The notes: a model not told the origin generated them from the sequence alone. 64,000 nt of DNA from Bin87 sp965204395 (GCA_965204395.1 OZ241987.1:3224001-3288000), one strand, 5' to 3'. Positions 33,819 through 43,270 are shown, counted from the stretch's first letter. A program made the numbers and translations.

Positions 33819-34997
33819 ATGCCCGATCCTCTCAACGCCTTCTGCACCGACAGCGACGCTTACCTCCCCGGCGCATCCGACGGCCCCCTCGCCGGCCTCA
33901 CCTTCGCCGCCAAGGACATATTCGACGTCGCCGGCCATGTGACCGGGTGCGGCAACCCCCACTGGAAAGCCACCCACGGCCCGGCAGATGCCAACGCCTG
34001 GGTCGTCCAGGCCCTGGTGGACGCCGGCGCCACCATGACCGGCAAGACCATCACCGACGAACTCACCCGCGGCATCTTCGGCGAGAACATGCACTACGGA
34101 ACGCCGCGCAACCCCCGCGCTCCCGGCCGCGTCCCCGGCGGTTCCTCCAGCGGCTCCGCGTCCGCCGTCGCCGGCAAACTCGTCGATTTCGCCCTCGGCT
34201 CCGACACCGGTGGCTCGGTGCGCGTCCCGGCCAGCTTCTGCGGACTCTACGGCCTGCGACCCACCCACGGCCGCATTCACCGCGACGGTATGCTCCTCCA
34301 GGCGCCCAGCTATGACACCATCGGCTGGTTCGCCCGCGATGCCGAAACCTTCGCCCGCGTCGGCGCTGTCATCCTGCCGCCCGCCGGCGAAGCTGCACGC
34401 CCCCGTCGTCTGGTCATCGCTGAGGACGCCTTTGAACTCGCCGAGCCGCCGGTGCGCGCCGCACTGGAATCCGTGATCGATGCCGTCGCTGCGGTATTTG
34501 ACTCACGGACTACCGAACGTCTCTCGCCGTCCAGCCTCGAGGAATGGTCCGGACACCAGCAGGTTCTCCAAAGCCGCGAGGCGTGGGAATCCATCCGCGA
34601 CTGGCTGGACGCCACCAACCCCGCCATGAGCTTCGAGGTTTCCGACCGCTACGTCACCGCCCGCGCCGTCACCGACGATCAGGTCGCCGCCGCCCAAGCC
34701 GGTCGCGACGCCATCAACGTCCGCGTGAACGAGGTGTTCCAGGACGGCGAAACGGTCGTCTGCCTCCCCACCACCGTAGGGCCCGCTCCGCCGCTGGGTC
34801 AGGCCGTCTCAGCCCGCCACACTCTACGCCTCCGCAACAGTGCTCTCACTTCCATCGCCGGCAACACCGGCCGGCCTCAGTTGAGCCTGCCCTTGGCTGA
34901 GGTCGACGGTCTGCCCATCGGCCTGTCCCTGCTCGGCGATCACGGAGCGGACGAGCAACTCATCGCCATCGCCGTGGAAATCGAGCGATCTCGGTGA
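33819..34997 (+). CDS. Amidase-signature family amidase
   Basis: 392 aa. The Ser-cisSer-Lys triad is visible as Lys76 (MTGKTITDEL), the GGSSSGSASAVAG loop (Ser109-111) and nucleophile Ser133 in SDTGGSVRVPASFCG. Shorter than GatA (about 480 aa), as for stand-alone amidases. It hydrolyses an amide or carbamoyl group to acid plus ammonia. The ATG lies 2 bp after the preceding stop with no clear Shine-Dalgarno, which suggests translational coupling with the enolase-family gene. Confidence 0.9.
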   Translation: MPDPLNAFCTDSDAYLPGASDGPLAGLTFAAKDIFDVAGHVTGCGNPHWKATHGPADANAWVVQALVDAGATMTGKTITDELTRGIFGENMHYGTPRNPRAPGRVPGGSSSGSASAVAGKLVDFALGSDTGGSVRVPASFCGLYGLRPTHGRIHRDGMLLQAPSYDTIGWFARDAETFARVGAVILPPAGEAARPRRLVIAEDAFELAEPPVRAALESVIDAVAAVFDSRTTERLSPSSLEEWSGHQQVLQSREAWESIRDWLDATNPAMSFEVSDRYVTARAVTDDQVAAAQAGRDAINVRVNEVFQDGETVVCLPTTVGPAPPLGQAVSARHTLRLRNSALTSIAGNTGRPQLSLPLAEVDGLPIGLSLLGDHGADEQLIAIAVEIERSR

Positions 34998-35055
34998 CCG
35001 CCCTGTCCATTCCTGCCCGCGAACCCCAACCCATCACGTCTCGGGCGGTCGCGGA

Positions 35056-36285
35056 TTGAAGCTGTCTGCAACCCTGACCCAGGCGGCAACGCCGCTGGGC
35101 ATCTTCCGGTATCGCTCCTTCGCCTTCGTCTGGAGCTCCACCGCCCTGGTCGGCATGGGCACCCAGATGGAATCGGCCGTCCTCGGCTGGTTCATGCTCA
35201 CCCTTACCGATTCCCCGTTCCTCGTCGGCGCAATCGCCGGCGCCCGCATGGCGATGAACTTCCTTGCCATCTTCGCCGGCGCCCTCATCGACCTGCTGCC
35301 CCGCAACTGGATTCTGACCACTGTGGAGTTCGTGATGGGCGCCATGGGCTTCCTCATGCTGGGCCTCATCCTGACCGGGTGGCTGGAAGTTTGGCACATC
35401 TTCGCCATCACCCTGTTCATGGGCATGATTCGCCTGTTCCAGATGCCAACTGCTCAATCCCTCGTCGCCGATACTCTGCCCACCGAACGACTCAGCAACG
35501 GCGCAGCCTTCAACACCATCGCCATGAATCTCGCCATGCTGGTCGGCCCGGTGGTCGGCGGAGTTCTGTTCAAAGCTTACGGCCCACAAGGCGCGTACCT
35601 GGCCATCGCCAGCCTGTACCTCGTGAGCGGAATGATGGCAATGGGGATCGGTAGAACCCAGGCCCGTCGCGCCCCATCAACCGAATCCGTGATCCGTACC
35701 GTGCAACAGGGTCTCAGGTACGCCCTGGGCAATCAGGTGATCTGGGCGGTCCTCGCCATCGCGGTGATTATCAACCTGGCCGGCTGGACCCTCCACACCA
35801 GCCTCGCTCCGATCTTCGCCCGGGACGTTCTGGGCACCGACTCGGTGGGGTTGGGGCTGATGCTGTTCGCTTTCGGCTCCGGCGCTCTCGCCGGCTCCAT
35901 GAGTTGGGCCATGGTGCCCAGCATTCGCAACGCCGGCAGATTGCTGATCGTCGCGGTTTTCATGTGGCACGCCACGATCCTGCTCTTCTCCCTGTCCCAC
36001 TGGTTTTATCTGTCGATAGCGATACTGATCTCGGTTGGCGCGTCGTTCGCCTCCACCCAGGCCCTGATCCTCACGCTGCTGCTTCGCGCCACCCAGGCCG
36101 AGTACCGGGGCCGTGTGATGAGCCTGCGTTCGTTCGCAATCCTCGCCTACAGCTTCGGCACTCTGGGAGCCGGCGCGCTGGCCGGATTCTGGGGCGCGCC
36201 GGCAGCGGCCCAGGTCGTAGGCATCACCGGCATCGCCCTGCTCGTGATCCTAGCGGCGCTGGCCCCCAAGCTCCGCCAGGCCTGA
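35056..36285 (+). CDS. MFS transporter (EntS/MFS_3-like)
   Basis: 409 aa, TTG start at 35056. Twelve membrane helices are predicted. FRYRSFAFVWSSTALVGMGTQMESAVLGWFML is the typical first helix of the MFS_3 (EntS/antibiotic exporter) branch and ALIDLLPRNWILTTVEFVMGA has the loop 2-3 motif. Cargo unknown; being last in the hydantoinase-enolase-amidase run, it may export or import the compound handled there. It begins 58 bp after the amidase stop. Confidence 0.85.
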   Translation: MKLSATLTQAATPLGIFRYRSFAFVWSSTALVGMGTQMESAVLGWFMLTLTDSPFLVGAIAGARMAMNFLAIFAGALIDLLPRNWILTTVEFVMGAMGFLMLGLILTGWLEVWHIFAITLFMGMIRLFQMPTAQSLVADTLPTERLSNGAAFNTIAMNLAMLVGPVVGGVLFKAYGPQGAYLAIASLYLVSGMMAMGIGRTQARRAPSTESVIRTVQQGLRYALGNQVIWAVLAIAVIINLAGWTLHTSLAPIFARDVLGTDSVGLGLMLFAFGSGALAGSMSWAMVPSIRNAGRLLIVAVFMWHATILLFSLSHWFYLSIAILISVGASFASTQALILTLLLRATQAEYRGRVMSLRSFAILAYSFGTLGAGALAGFWGAPAAAQVVGITGIALLVILAALAPKLRQA

Positions 36286-36336
36286 GTCAATCCCTTTCCC
36301 TTGGCAGTCCAACCAAGGCAGCTAGCGTCCCCAAAA

Positions 36337-36380
36337 TCCCCTCTCCCTTGATGGGAGAGGGCTAGGGTGAGGGTGAAAAC
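36337..36380. repeat. CCCTCTCCC..GGGAGAGGG repeat (R3)
   Basis: Ordinary uninterrupted R3 copy, CCCCTCTCCCTTGATGGGAG then AGGGCTAGGGTGAGGGTG, between convergent genes. Confidence 0.75.
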
Positions 36381-36450
36381 GTCCCGCGGCGTGTTTGGTT
36401 TCCGTCGGTCATCCCGATTCGGTCACCGCATTCATGGCACATCACAGATC

Positions 36451-38151
36451 TCACTTATTCAGCACCACGTCAATCAGCGCAATCCGTCCCCCTTGGACCG
36501 CCTCAAGCCCGTTCTGCAATGCCTGGTGCAGTTTCGCCGGATCCTCAACCCGCTCGCCATACCCGCCGAAGGGCTCCACCAGCTTCGCGTAGTCCGGACC
36601 GGGTATGTGCACCCCGTGCCAGATGCCCGCCTGTGCGGCGTCGCCGTCCGGATAGTACGCCAGGTGGTTCCCTCGCATGGCCTCGTAGCCGCCGTTGTTG
36701 TACAGCACCGTCAGGAAGGGCAGGTCGGCCTCGCAGGCTACGCCGAAGCATTGCGTCACCGGGTTGTAAAGGAATCCGCCGTCGCCCATCAGCGCCACCA
36801 CCGGCTGATCCCGCTTTGCCAGCTTCACTCCCAGCGCCAACCCAAGACCCTGACCTAAACCGCCGTTGGTCTTGTAGTAGCTCTGCGGTCGGTCCCACCG
36901 TATGTGCCGACCCACCGATGGCCGGTGCGTCGTAACTTCCTCTGCGTACACCACGTTCTCAGGCATGACTTCACTCAGCGCCGCGCCCAGCCACGCCGGA
37001 TCAATCGGGCTGCTGTTGCTTGCCGCCGCCTCTGCCGCATACGTGGCCTCGGCCAGACGATCATGCTCAGCCGACACGCGCTGCCGCCGCGCTTCAATCC
37101 GCGCCTCGTGCTTGGAGGCTTCTGGACGCAAGGCCGCTACCAGCAGTCCCAATCCCAGCGTGAGATCGCCTTCCACGTACCGATCGGCGAACAGGTTCTG
37201 GTACACCATGTATTCCTTGATGGTGGTCTCGCCCATCGCCACAACCGTCGCGCTCTGCGGCCCCTCCCGAGGCGGATACCACGGCGCGCGGCTGCCCGCC
37301 AGGATCACCAGGTCGGCGTCATTCAGGTAGCGCTCCGACTGACCGCCCAGGTACATGGGATGGCTCTTGGGGAAATTCGCGTACAGCGACGCGCTTTCCA
37401 CCACCGGTATCGCGAACAATTCGGACAGCGCCACCAGGTTGTTGAATCCGTCCACTTCGCGCCCCGCGCTGTCGGTGATGATCAGCGGCGACTCGCTCCG
37501 TGCTGCCAACTCGGCCAGCGCGGCAATGTCCTCATCCGCCGGCCGCGTTTTCGGCGCGCTGGGAATCGTCCGAATCTTGCTCCCCGGCGTCCAGTCGTGG
37601 ATCATCGTCTCAATGGGAATGTCCAGGAACGCCGGCCCCTGCGGGACGCGCTGCGCCAACTCGCCGGCCCGCACCAACTGCTCGTACAGCGTATGCGGAC
37701 TCGTCGCCCGGCCGCTCCACTTGGTGAAGGCGTTCGCGAACCGGTCCGGCCCGCCCACCACGCTCAGGTTGCGGTACCACTGCGCTTGCGGGTCAATCTC
37801 CGGATCCTCGCCGTAGCTGATCGCCTCGCCGGAGCACAGCAGCATCGGAACCTCGCCCATCACGGCCCCCTGGATGCCCATGCTCCCCTGCAGCAGGCCC
37901 ACGCCGGCGTGCAGCAGCACCGCCTGCATCTTTCCCGTCACCCGCGTGTAGCCCGACGCGATGTTCACCGCCAGCGTCTCGTGCCAGCAGTTGATGTAGC
38001 GCGGCCCCGGCGTCTCGTTAATCTGCGCACGCGCCAACGCCTCCCACACCGGCGCCCACTCCGACCCGGGCGATGAAATGATGTAATCAATTCCAAGTTT
38101 ACGGAATGCCTCGAGGATGGCCTCTCCGCCGTCTTGCGTGGTGGTAGTCAT
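36451..38151 (-). CDS. ThDP-dependent enzyme, acetolactate synthase/benzoylformate decarboxylase-like
   Basis: 566 aa, three-domain architecture: PYR domain with the activating Glu in INCWHETLAVNIASGYTR (about residue 59), a central Rossmann domain (SPLIITDSAGREVDGFNNLVAL) and the PP domain with the Mg/ThDP motif VALMGDGGFLYNPVTQ. Full-length family enzymes decarboxylate or ligate 2-oxo acids; FAD-binding residues of true acetolactate synthases are not obvious. AGGAGG 8 bp before the ATG lies inside the end of the preceding exporter gene, so the two form an operon. Confidence 0.87.
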   Translation of the reverse strand: MTTTTQDGGEAILEAFRKLGIDYIISSPGSEWAPVWEALARAQINETPGPRYINCWHETLAVNIASGYTRVTGKMQAVLLHAGVGLLQGSMGIQGAVMGEVPMLLCSGEAISYGEDPEIDPQAQWYRNLSVVGGPDRFANAFTKWSGRATSPHTLYEQLVRAGELAQRVPQGPAFLDIPIETMIHDWTPGSKIRTIPSAPKTRPADEDIAALAELAARSESPLIITDSAGREVDGFNNLVALSELFAIPVVESASLYANFPKSHPMYLGGQSERYLNDADLVILAGSRAPWYPPREGPQSATVVAMGETTIKEYMVYQNLFADRYVEGDLTLGLGLLVAALRPEASKHEARIEARRQRVSAEHDRLAEATYAAEAAASNSSPIDPAWLGAALSEVMPENVVYAEEVTTHRPSVGRHIRWDRPQSYYKTNGGLGQGLGLALGVKLAKRDQPVVALMGDGGFLYNPVTQCFGVACEADLPFLTVLYNNGGYEAMRGNHLAYYPDGDAAQAGIWHGVHIPGPDYAKLVEPFGGYGERVEDPAKLHQALQNGLEAVQGGRIALIDVVLNK

Positions 38152-38154
38152 GAT

Positions 38155-39678
38155 TCAGTCCTCCTGGCCCTGGCTGGTGGCCGGACGTAATACCGGTTCG
38201 GGCGCGGCCGGCGCGGTCGCCGGCACGGCCTGCCCCTCACGATGAGTGGGCAGCGCCGACAGTATCAACGCCACCAGCAGCGAACCTATCATAGCGAAAA
38301 ACGCGTACTGCAATCCCGCCGTGAATGCGGCGCCCACACCGGTTGCTCCACCTTGGCGCACCGCGTCCAGGCTCGGATCGTAGCCCATGGACCCCATGGT
38401 AGCCGTCACAATCGCCGTGGCAACCGCGATGCTCACCACGTTGCCGGCGTTGCGGATCAAGTTGACCAGTCCCGATATGACGCCGTGGTTGTCCCGTTCC
38501 ACCGCGCTCAGTATCGAGCTGGAGTTGGGCGAATAGAAAGTGCCCATGCCGCTGCTCGTCAGCATCAATGCCGGTATCACGTGTAGCAGCGACGATTCGG
38601 CGGTCACCTGCGACAGGATGCCGATGCCCGTGGTGGACAACAACAAGCCGGCCACGGTGAATTTGCGCCACCCGAAACGGTCCGACCATCGCCCGCTCAG
38701 CGGCCCCAGGATGGCCATGCACATCGCCCCCGGCACCACCGCCAGCCCTGCCACCGAGGGCCGGAACCCCAGCACGTTCTGCAGGTAGAACGGCGTCATG
38801 AACAGCGTCGCCGAACTCCCCATGAACATCAGGTAGTTCGCGGTAACGCCGAGGAAAAAGTTTCGACGCCGGAACAGCCGCAACTCCAGCATGGGGCTGG
38901 CGTAGCGCAACTCCCACCAGATGAATCCGGCCAACAGCACCACGAACGCGCAGACGGCCGCCAGTATCGGCGGCGACGTCCACCCGACGCGGTGCGCATT
39001 TGAAATTCCCAGCAGCAACGCCAGCAGCGCGCTTGATGACAGGAACGCCCCCAGCCAGTCGAACCGCGGCCGTTGGAGGCTGCGCACGCCCAGTGAACCG
39101 CTCCCGTTCGGCAGCACCGCCAGGCACATCGCGACGCTTATCACCACCATCGGAATCGTGGCGAAGAACACCGACCTCCAGCCGAACCCGTCCACCAGTA
39201 ACCCACCCAGCGCCGGCCCTGCCACCGCTCCCGTGCCCACCATCGTCATGATCAGCCCGATGGCCTTGCCCCGTTCCCCCGGCGGAAATGCGCCAATGAT
39301 GATCGCCATCCCGGTACCCTGGGTCATCGCTGCGCCCGCTCCCTGCAGGATGCGCGCCAGGATCAGCACCGCCAGATCGCTGGACGTTCCCGCCGCAATC
39401 GATCCCGCGATGATCACCCCGGACCCTATGATGTACACCCGCTTGGCCCCGATCAGGTCGGCCAAGCGTCCCATGGGCAAAAGCAGCGCGATGATCGTCA
39501 TCGCGAACCCGATCATCAACCACTGCACGCTGGGAATCGGCGCGTGGAAGTGCGTCGCGATCGATGGCAGCGCCACGCCCACGCTCCCGTGGTCCACCAC
39601 GGACGCGAAGGTCCCCACCGCCATCGCGGCGAAGACCCACCACTTGAAACTCGGGCTGCTGGCTAACGACGCAATCAC
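38155..39678 (-). CDS. DHA2-type (EmrB/QacA) MFS drug-efflux transporter
   Basis: 507 aa with 14 predicted helices. MVVDHGSVGVALPSIATHFH-like helix 1 (ASVVDHGSVGVALPSIA; the usual LDxTIVNVALP is altered to VDHGSVGVALP), MGRLADLIGAKRVYIIGSGV (motif A) and GPALGGLLVDGFGWRSVFF (motif C) are all present. Exports hydrophobic compounds using the proton gradient. Start GTG 39678 overlaps the stop of the retropepsin-like gene (GTGA), and it lies 3 bp upstream of the ThDP enzyme gene: a four-gene transcription unit from 40398 to 36451. Confidence 0.9.
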   Translation of the reverse strand: MIASLASSPSFKWWVFAAMAVGTFASVVDHGSVGVALPSIATHFHAPIPSVQWLMIGFAMTIIALLLPMGRLADLIGAKRVYIIGSGVIIAGSIAAGTSSDLAVLILARILQGAGAAMTQGTGMAIIIGAFPPGERGKAIGLIMTMVGTGAVAGPALGGLLVDGFGWRSVFFATIPMVVISVAMCLAVLPNGSGSLGVRSLQRPRFDWLGAFLSSSALLALLLGISNAHRVGWTSPPILAAVCAFVVLLAGFIWWELRYASPMLELRLFRRRNFFLGVTANYLMFMGSSATLFMTPFYLQNVLGFRPSVAGLAVVPGAMCMAILGPLSGRWSDRFGWRKFTVAGLLLSTTGIGILSQVTAESSLLHVIPALMLTSSGMGTFYSPNSSSILSAVERDNHGVISGLVNLIRNAGNVVSIAVATAIVTATMGSMGYDPSLDAVRQGGATGVGAAFTAGLQYAFFAMIGSLLVALILSALPTHREGQAVPATAPAAPEPVLRPATSQGQED

Positions 39679-40079
39679 GAAGTCGCCAACTCCAGCCGGT
39701 CTTGCGGAAAATCGTACTCCAAGCGCACCCGGTTCAATATGTCTCGCCCCAGCAACGAGTCGAGCCCGCTGGCGAGAGCATCAGGCTTGGCAATGGAGAT
39801 CTCAATCCGGAAATTCCGCTCCGCAACTTCGTCATCAAAAACGACAACAGCGGTTTCCCTGTAGTATGTGTGCAGCCCTCCTACCCCCTGAAACTCAATG
39901 GGGAGAACCAACGCATCAAAAGGGCATCGCAGACGCACACCGTCTCTCGGGTGCAGGGTGGTCGAGCTCGCTCCCGTATCGACCAGAAAATCAACCTCTC
40001 CGGCGACTGCCAGGCGGGGCAGAGAGAGGCGGCCTCGAACGTAAGGCCGCCCATCAAATTCAAAATAGCCGACAATCAC
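39675..40079 (-). CDS. Retropepsin-like aspartic protease (cassette A)
   Basis: 134 aa, GTG start. VDFLVDTGASSTTLHPRD contains the single Asp-Thr-Gly of clan AA proteases (Asp34), so the active enzyme must be a dimer, as in retropepsins. LLGRDILNRVRLEYDFPQDRLEL is the C-terminal GRDxL-hydrophobic signature of bacterial retropepsin-like proteins. Cytoplasmic; substrate unknown. A small protein gene lies 4 bp upstream (40084-40398), and its stop overlaps the next gene's start. Confidence 0.8.
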   Translation of the reverse strand: MIVGYFEFDGRPYVRGRLSLPRLAVAGEVDFLVDTGASSTTLHPRDGVRLRCPFDALVLPIEFQGVGGLHTYYRETAVVVFDDEVAERNFRIEISIAKPDALASGLDSLLGRDILNRVRLEYDFPQDRLELATS

Positions 40080-40083
40080 AGGG

Positions 40084-40398
40084 TTATCCAGGAATTACCC
40101 TGGGCGGCTGTGTATTCAGGTACTTTGCCGCAGCGGATTCAGGCCGTTCACCGAGTTCCAGGATTTTCGATACCAATTCCTCAATGGAATCCGCAATCAC
40201 CAGCACTCGGGCCTCGGTAAGGGCAACCCACTGGTTTGGATGTTTTTGCGTCAATTCGGGCCGCATGTTTACCAGATGCTGAGAACGTTCAGAGTAGTCC
40301 CGAAGTTTGGCGAGGGAAGACTCATCGCTGCTGCCCTGTATCTCGACAGTCTCTGCTCGGTCTGTTGACATTGTCCCTTCGTTCGGCGAAACCATCAC
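40084..40398 (-). CDS. Small partner protein of retropepsin cassette A
   Basis: 104 aa. The C-terminal half RPELTQKHPNQWVALTEARVLVIADSIEELVSKI resembles DUF5678-like proteins (QWVAL plus a xVVAxDxxxxEL segment). It is clearly homologous to the protein at 52366-52668, sharing RPELT, QWV, a LIA/VIA strand and a C-terminal T-x-P-x-R-x-I. The N-terminus is acidic and flexible. The short gap to the protease gene suggests a protein pair, such as substrate, inhibitor or antitoxin-like partner; this is inference. Confidence 0.65.
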   Translation of the reverse strand: MMVSPNEGTMSTDRAETVEIQGSSDESSLAKLRDYSERSQHLVNMRPELTQKHPNQWVALTEARVLVIADSIEELVSKILELGERPESAAAKYLNTQPPRVIPG

Positions 40399-40451
40399 CC
40401 GCCTCCTTTGCTACGCCAACCGCCGGTGCGACGGCTATTGTACAAGACCGC

Positions 40452-41405
40452 CTACTCCCCCGCGAAAAACCGCCGCGCATTCTCCACCGTGATCTGGTGA
40501 ATGTCCGCGTCCGACGCCCCCATCTCCTTCAGCCGTGGCAGCACGTACCTCGGTATGAAGTTGTACCCGTCCGGATTGGCTCGCCTCCGCTGCTCCTGCA
40601 CTTCCGCGCCGTGCCGTGCCTTGGGAACCGAGTAGTCGTGGGACAGGAAGATTCGATGCGTAAACCCGGCGTCCATCAACGCCTTGGCGACCTCGGTCCG
40701 CTGTTCCCAGTTGGGCGTCCCCGCACGCGTCCCGCCCGGGTACCGGTCCAATCCCAGCCACACGCCCTTGTTCAGCAGGCCGAACAGGTAATCAAGGTCC
40801 GTGTCGTCGTTGCTGTGGCCGATGTACACCTTGTCCAGGTCAACCCCCTCCTCCTCAAGTATCTTTACCTGGGCGTCGCCGATCCGCTCCGGCGACCACG
40901 TATGCGTCGAAATGGGCACGCCTGTCGCCTTGTGCGTCCGTGCCGCCGCCCGCAGCACCACTTCCTGCGGCGGCGTGATCCCGCCCTCGTCGCTGGCCAC
41001 CTTGATGATGCCCGCTTTGATGCCCGTGCCCTCGATACCCTCCTCGATCTCCCGCACGTAAAGCTCGGCGATAAGGTCCGGCGACAACTCGCCAAACGGC
41101 CGCGGCACCGCCAGGTGGTTTCCCGTCGCAACGATAACCTGCATGTCGCTGGCCTCGGCCACCTCACGAATCAGCAGCACGTCCCGTCCAAGGTCGAAAG
41201 TGCTCACGTCAACGATGGTCCGCACCCCGTCTTCGCGCACCGCCCGCATCGCCGCCGTCGACTGCTCCCTGATGCCGTCCCGGTCAATGATCTCCGGATA
41301 GGTATGCCGCAAGCCGGCCGCGTTCGTGCCCACGTGTTCGTGGCTCAACGTGAAGCCCAGGTCGTCGGTATCTATCGGCCCACTGACGCTGTTCAAGGTC
41401 GCCAT
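40452..41405 (-). CDS. Phosphotriesterase-family amidohydrolase (lactonase/PTE-like)
   Basis: 317 aa from ATG 41405, chosen over ATG 41411 because AGGAGGG (41412-41418) is only correctly spaced for the former. Binuclear metal ligands: HxH in FTLSHEHVG, carboxylated Lys in GIIKVASDEGG, His in PISTHTWSPER, His in YIGHSNDDTD and Asp in IFLSHDYSVP. Family members hydrolyse phosphotriesters, N-acyl-homoserine lactones or other lactones. Substrate undetermined; no partner gene close on this strand. Confidence 0.9.
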   Translation of the reverse strand: MATLNSVSGPIDTDDLGFTLSHEHVGTNAAGLRHTYPEIIDRDGIREQSTAAMRAVREDGVRTIVDVSTFDLGRDVLLIREVAEASDMQVIVATGNHLAVPRPFGELSPDLIAELYVREIEEGIEGTGIKAGIIKVASDEGGITPPQEVVLRAAARTHKATGVPISTHTWSPERIGDAQVKILEEEGVDLDKVYIGHSNDDTDLDYLFGLLNKGVWLGLDRYPGGTRAGTPNWEQRTEVAKALMDAGFTHRIFLSHDYSVPKARHGAEVQEQRRRANPDGYNFIPRYVLPRLKEMGASDADIHQITVENARRFFAGE

Positions 41406-41573
41406 TGCCATCCCTCCTGTCCATCCGCAAGGTATCGTATTTTATTATGAAACTCCCCGTATTGATACTTGACCCTATTTCACATCAGCGAGGGCCAACC
41501 TGTAATCCGCCGTTCGCGCTTGCCACTGCCCAACCCGCCGTCTATCATCGACGAAAACTCAGGGAGGCACGCC

Positions 41574-42125
41574 ATGCGAACCCCGATCCTTACCCGCGAC
41601 CAGGTCCCCGAAAATCTACGCGACGCCTTCGACCACGAAACCGCCAACTCCGGCGGCGTGGTTGACGCCGGACCCGGCTCCGCCATGATCAACAGCCCCG
41701 AGATGCGTCGTCGCTCCAACTACCTCGTCAACTACCTCCGCGACGAATCGTCTCTCCCCAAGCAGATCCAGGAACTGGTAATGATCCTCACCGCCCGCAA
41801 CATGGACTGCCAGTACATCTGGCACGCCCACGCTGCCCGCGCTCGTGAGCAAGGCATCAGCGACGAATTCGTGGACAACCTCCGCGACGGCAATCCCCTG
41901 CCTCAGCTTTCCGACGACCTTCAGATCGTCGTCAACTACGTAACCCAGCTCTTCGACACCCACCGCGTTGACGAGGCCACCTTCCAGGCCGCTATCGACC
42001 GCTACGGCGCGTTGACTGTCACCGAGATCTCGACGCTCATGGGCTACTACTCTCTCCTCGCCTTCAACGCCAACGCCTTCGACATCGACGTCCCCGACGG
42101 CGCCGAACCCAAACTCCCTATCTAA
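41574..42125 (+). CDS. Carboxymuconolactone decarboxylase family protein (copy 2)
   Basis: 183 aa from ATG 41574 with GGGAGG upstream. It parallels the copy at 2820-3377 along its length: RTPILTRDQVPENLRDAFD, LMILTARNMDCQYIWHAHA-type core (VMILTARNMDCQYIWHAH), STLMGYYSLLAFNANAFDIDVPD. The same Cys and His are retained and both end PKLPI/PLPI. The two are therefore paralogues with probably the same reaction type on different substrates. Confidence 0.8.
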   Translation: MRTPILTRDQVPENLRDAFDHETANSGGVVDAGPGSAMINSPEMRRRSNYLVNYLRDESSLPKQIQELVMILTARNMDCQYIWHAHAARAREQGISDEFVDNLRDGNPLPQLSDDLQIVVNYVTQLFDTHRVDEATFQAAIDRYGALTVTEISTLMGYYSLLAFNANAFDIDVPDGAEPKLPI

Positions 42126-42141
42126 CCGTTACTGATACACA

Positions 42142-42170
42142 CTGTCATTCCCGTGAAAGCGGGAATCCAG
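42142..42170. repeat. GTCATTCCCG..CGGGAATCCAG palindrome
   Basis: Single copy of the commonest palindrome, immediately after the CMD stop. Confidence 0.7.
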
Positions 42171-42201
42171 TGGCCGCAATCGCGGACCACATTTTCAATG
42201 C

Positions 42202-43167
42202 GTGTGTCGCTTCGACGCTGCACACCCACTTTCGTCCGGTAACCGGGTTGATGTCAGATCCAGCGCCGTCCGGCGCAAGCGTATAGGTGGATCCATCTCT
42301 CCGACCGTCGGATTCTACTGGGGATTCTCCGGCCTTCTGGCTTGGGGAATCGCCGACTATCTGGCCCGCGTCGCGTCGCGACAAATCGGCAGCGTCAGCG
42401 CCACCCTGCTCACCCAGATCATCGGGCTGGCGCTGCCCCTCGTTTTCGTTGCGGTTGAAGTCGCCACCGGCAGGTTGACCGTTAACCTGCCCGCCCTCGC
42501 GCTCTGGGCGCCACTGACCGCGGCCGCTCTGGGCACCGGCTATTTGGTGTACTACACCGGCCTCGCCAGTGGCGCGGTAACCGTCGTGAGTAGCGTCGCA
42601 TCCGCTTGGCTGGCTATCACCGTGCTCATCGCCGTGCCGTTGTACGGCGAAATCGTCGGAGCCGGACACATCGTGCTCATGGGCGCGATTCTGCTGGGCA
42701 TCCTGTTGCTGTCCGCCGGCCCGCTCACCAACTCCGACGTGAGTTCCGGCCTGCCCTGGGGCCTGGGCGCGATGCTCGGCATCGGCGTCGCAATGGCTCT
42801 GTTCGACCGCGCCACCGCGGCGGCTGGCCCGATGCTGGCAGTGCTTGTTGTCCGCGCGTTGTCCGCCGTCCCGTCCTACACTTTTGCCCGCGTCAGGCGT
42901 CAACCCATTCGCTGGCCGCAGCATCGCAACGGATGGCTCCTGTTGCTGGTGATAGGCATCGTGGACGCCGGCGGCTACGTGGGGTACAACATCGGCGTCG
43001 CCTCTGCACCCGTATCCCTCGTCGCGCCCATCGCGGCGGCCCATCCCGTCGTTACCATCGCTCTCGCGGTCGCTATCAATCGGGAACGCCCCCGCGCCAC
43101 CCAGTGGGCCGGCGCAACCGTCACCATCGTTTCTACCATCGCCTTGAGTGTTTTGGTGGGGCATTAA
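42202..43167 (+). CDS. EamA/DMT-superfamily transporter
   Basis: Up to 321 aa, GTG start at 42202. Ten membrane helices in two EamA repeats: TVGFYWGFSGLLAWGIADYLAR opens repeat 1 and GLPWGLGAMLGIGVAMALFDRA opens repeat 2; it ends PRATQWAGATVTIVSTIALSVLVGH. Typical members are about 290 aa, so the true start may lie some 30 codons downstream, but no clear ATG or GTG is available. Moves metabolites or drugs across the inner membrane; cargo unknown. Confidence 0.8.
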   Translation: MCRFDAAHPLSSGNRVDVRSSAVRRKRIGGSISPTVGFYWGFSGLLAWGIADYLARVASRQIGSVSATLLTQIIGLALPLVFVAVEVATGRLTVNLPALALWAPLTAAALGTGYLVYYTGLASGAVTVVSSVASAWLAITVLIAVPLYGEIVGAGHIVLMGAILLGILLLSAGPLTNSDVSSGLPWGLGAMLGIGVAMALFDRATAAAGPMLAVLVVRALSAVPSYTFARVRRQPIRWPQHRNGWLLLLVIGIVDAGGYVGYNIGVASAPVSLVAPIAAAHPVVTIALAVAINRERPRATQWAGATVTIVSTIALSVLVGH

Positions 43168-43270
43168 CTGTTGGAAAAGTGCCAGCGGTTGCCGTATCAT
43201 CGCGAAAAATGTCCAAACCTTCGTTCACCAGACCTATCGCTGCATATTGCAGACACCAAGGAGGCCCATC

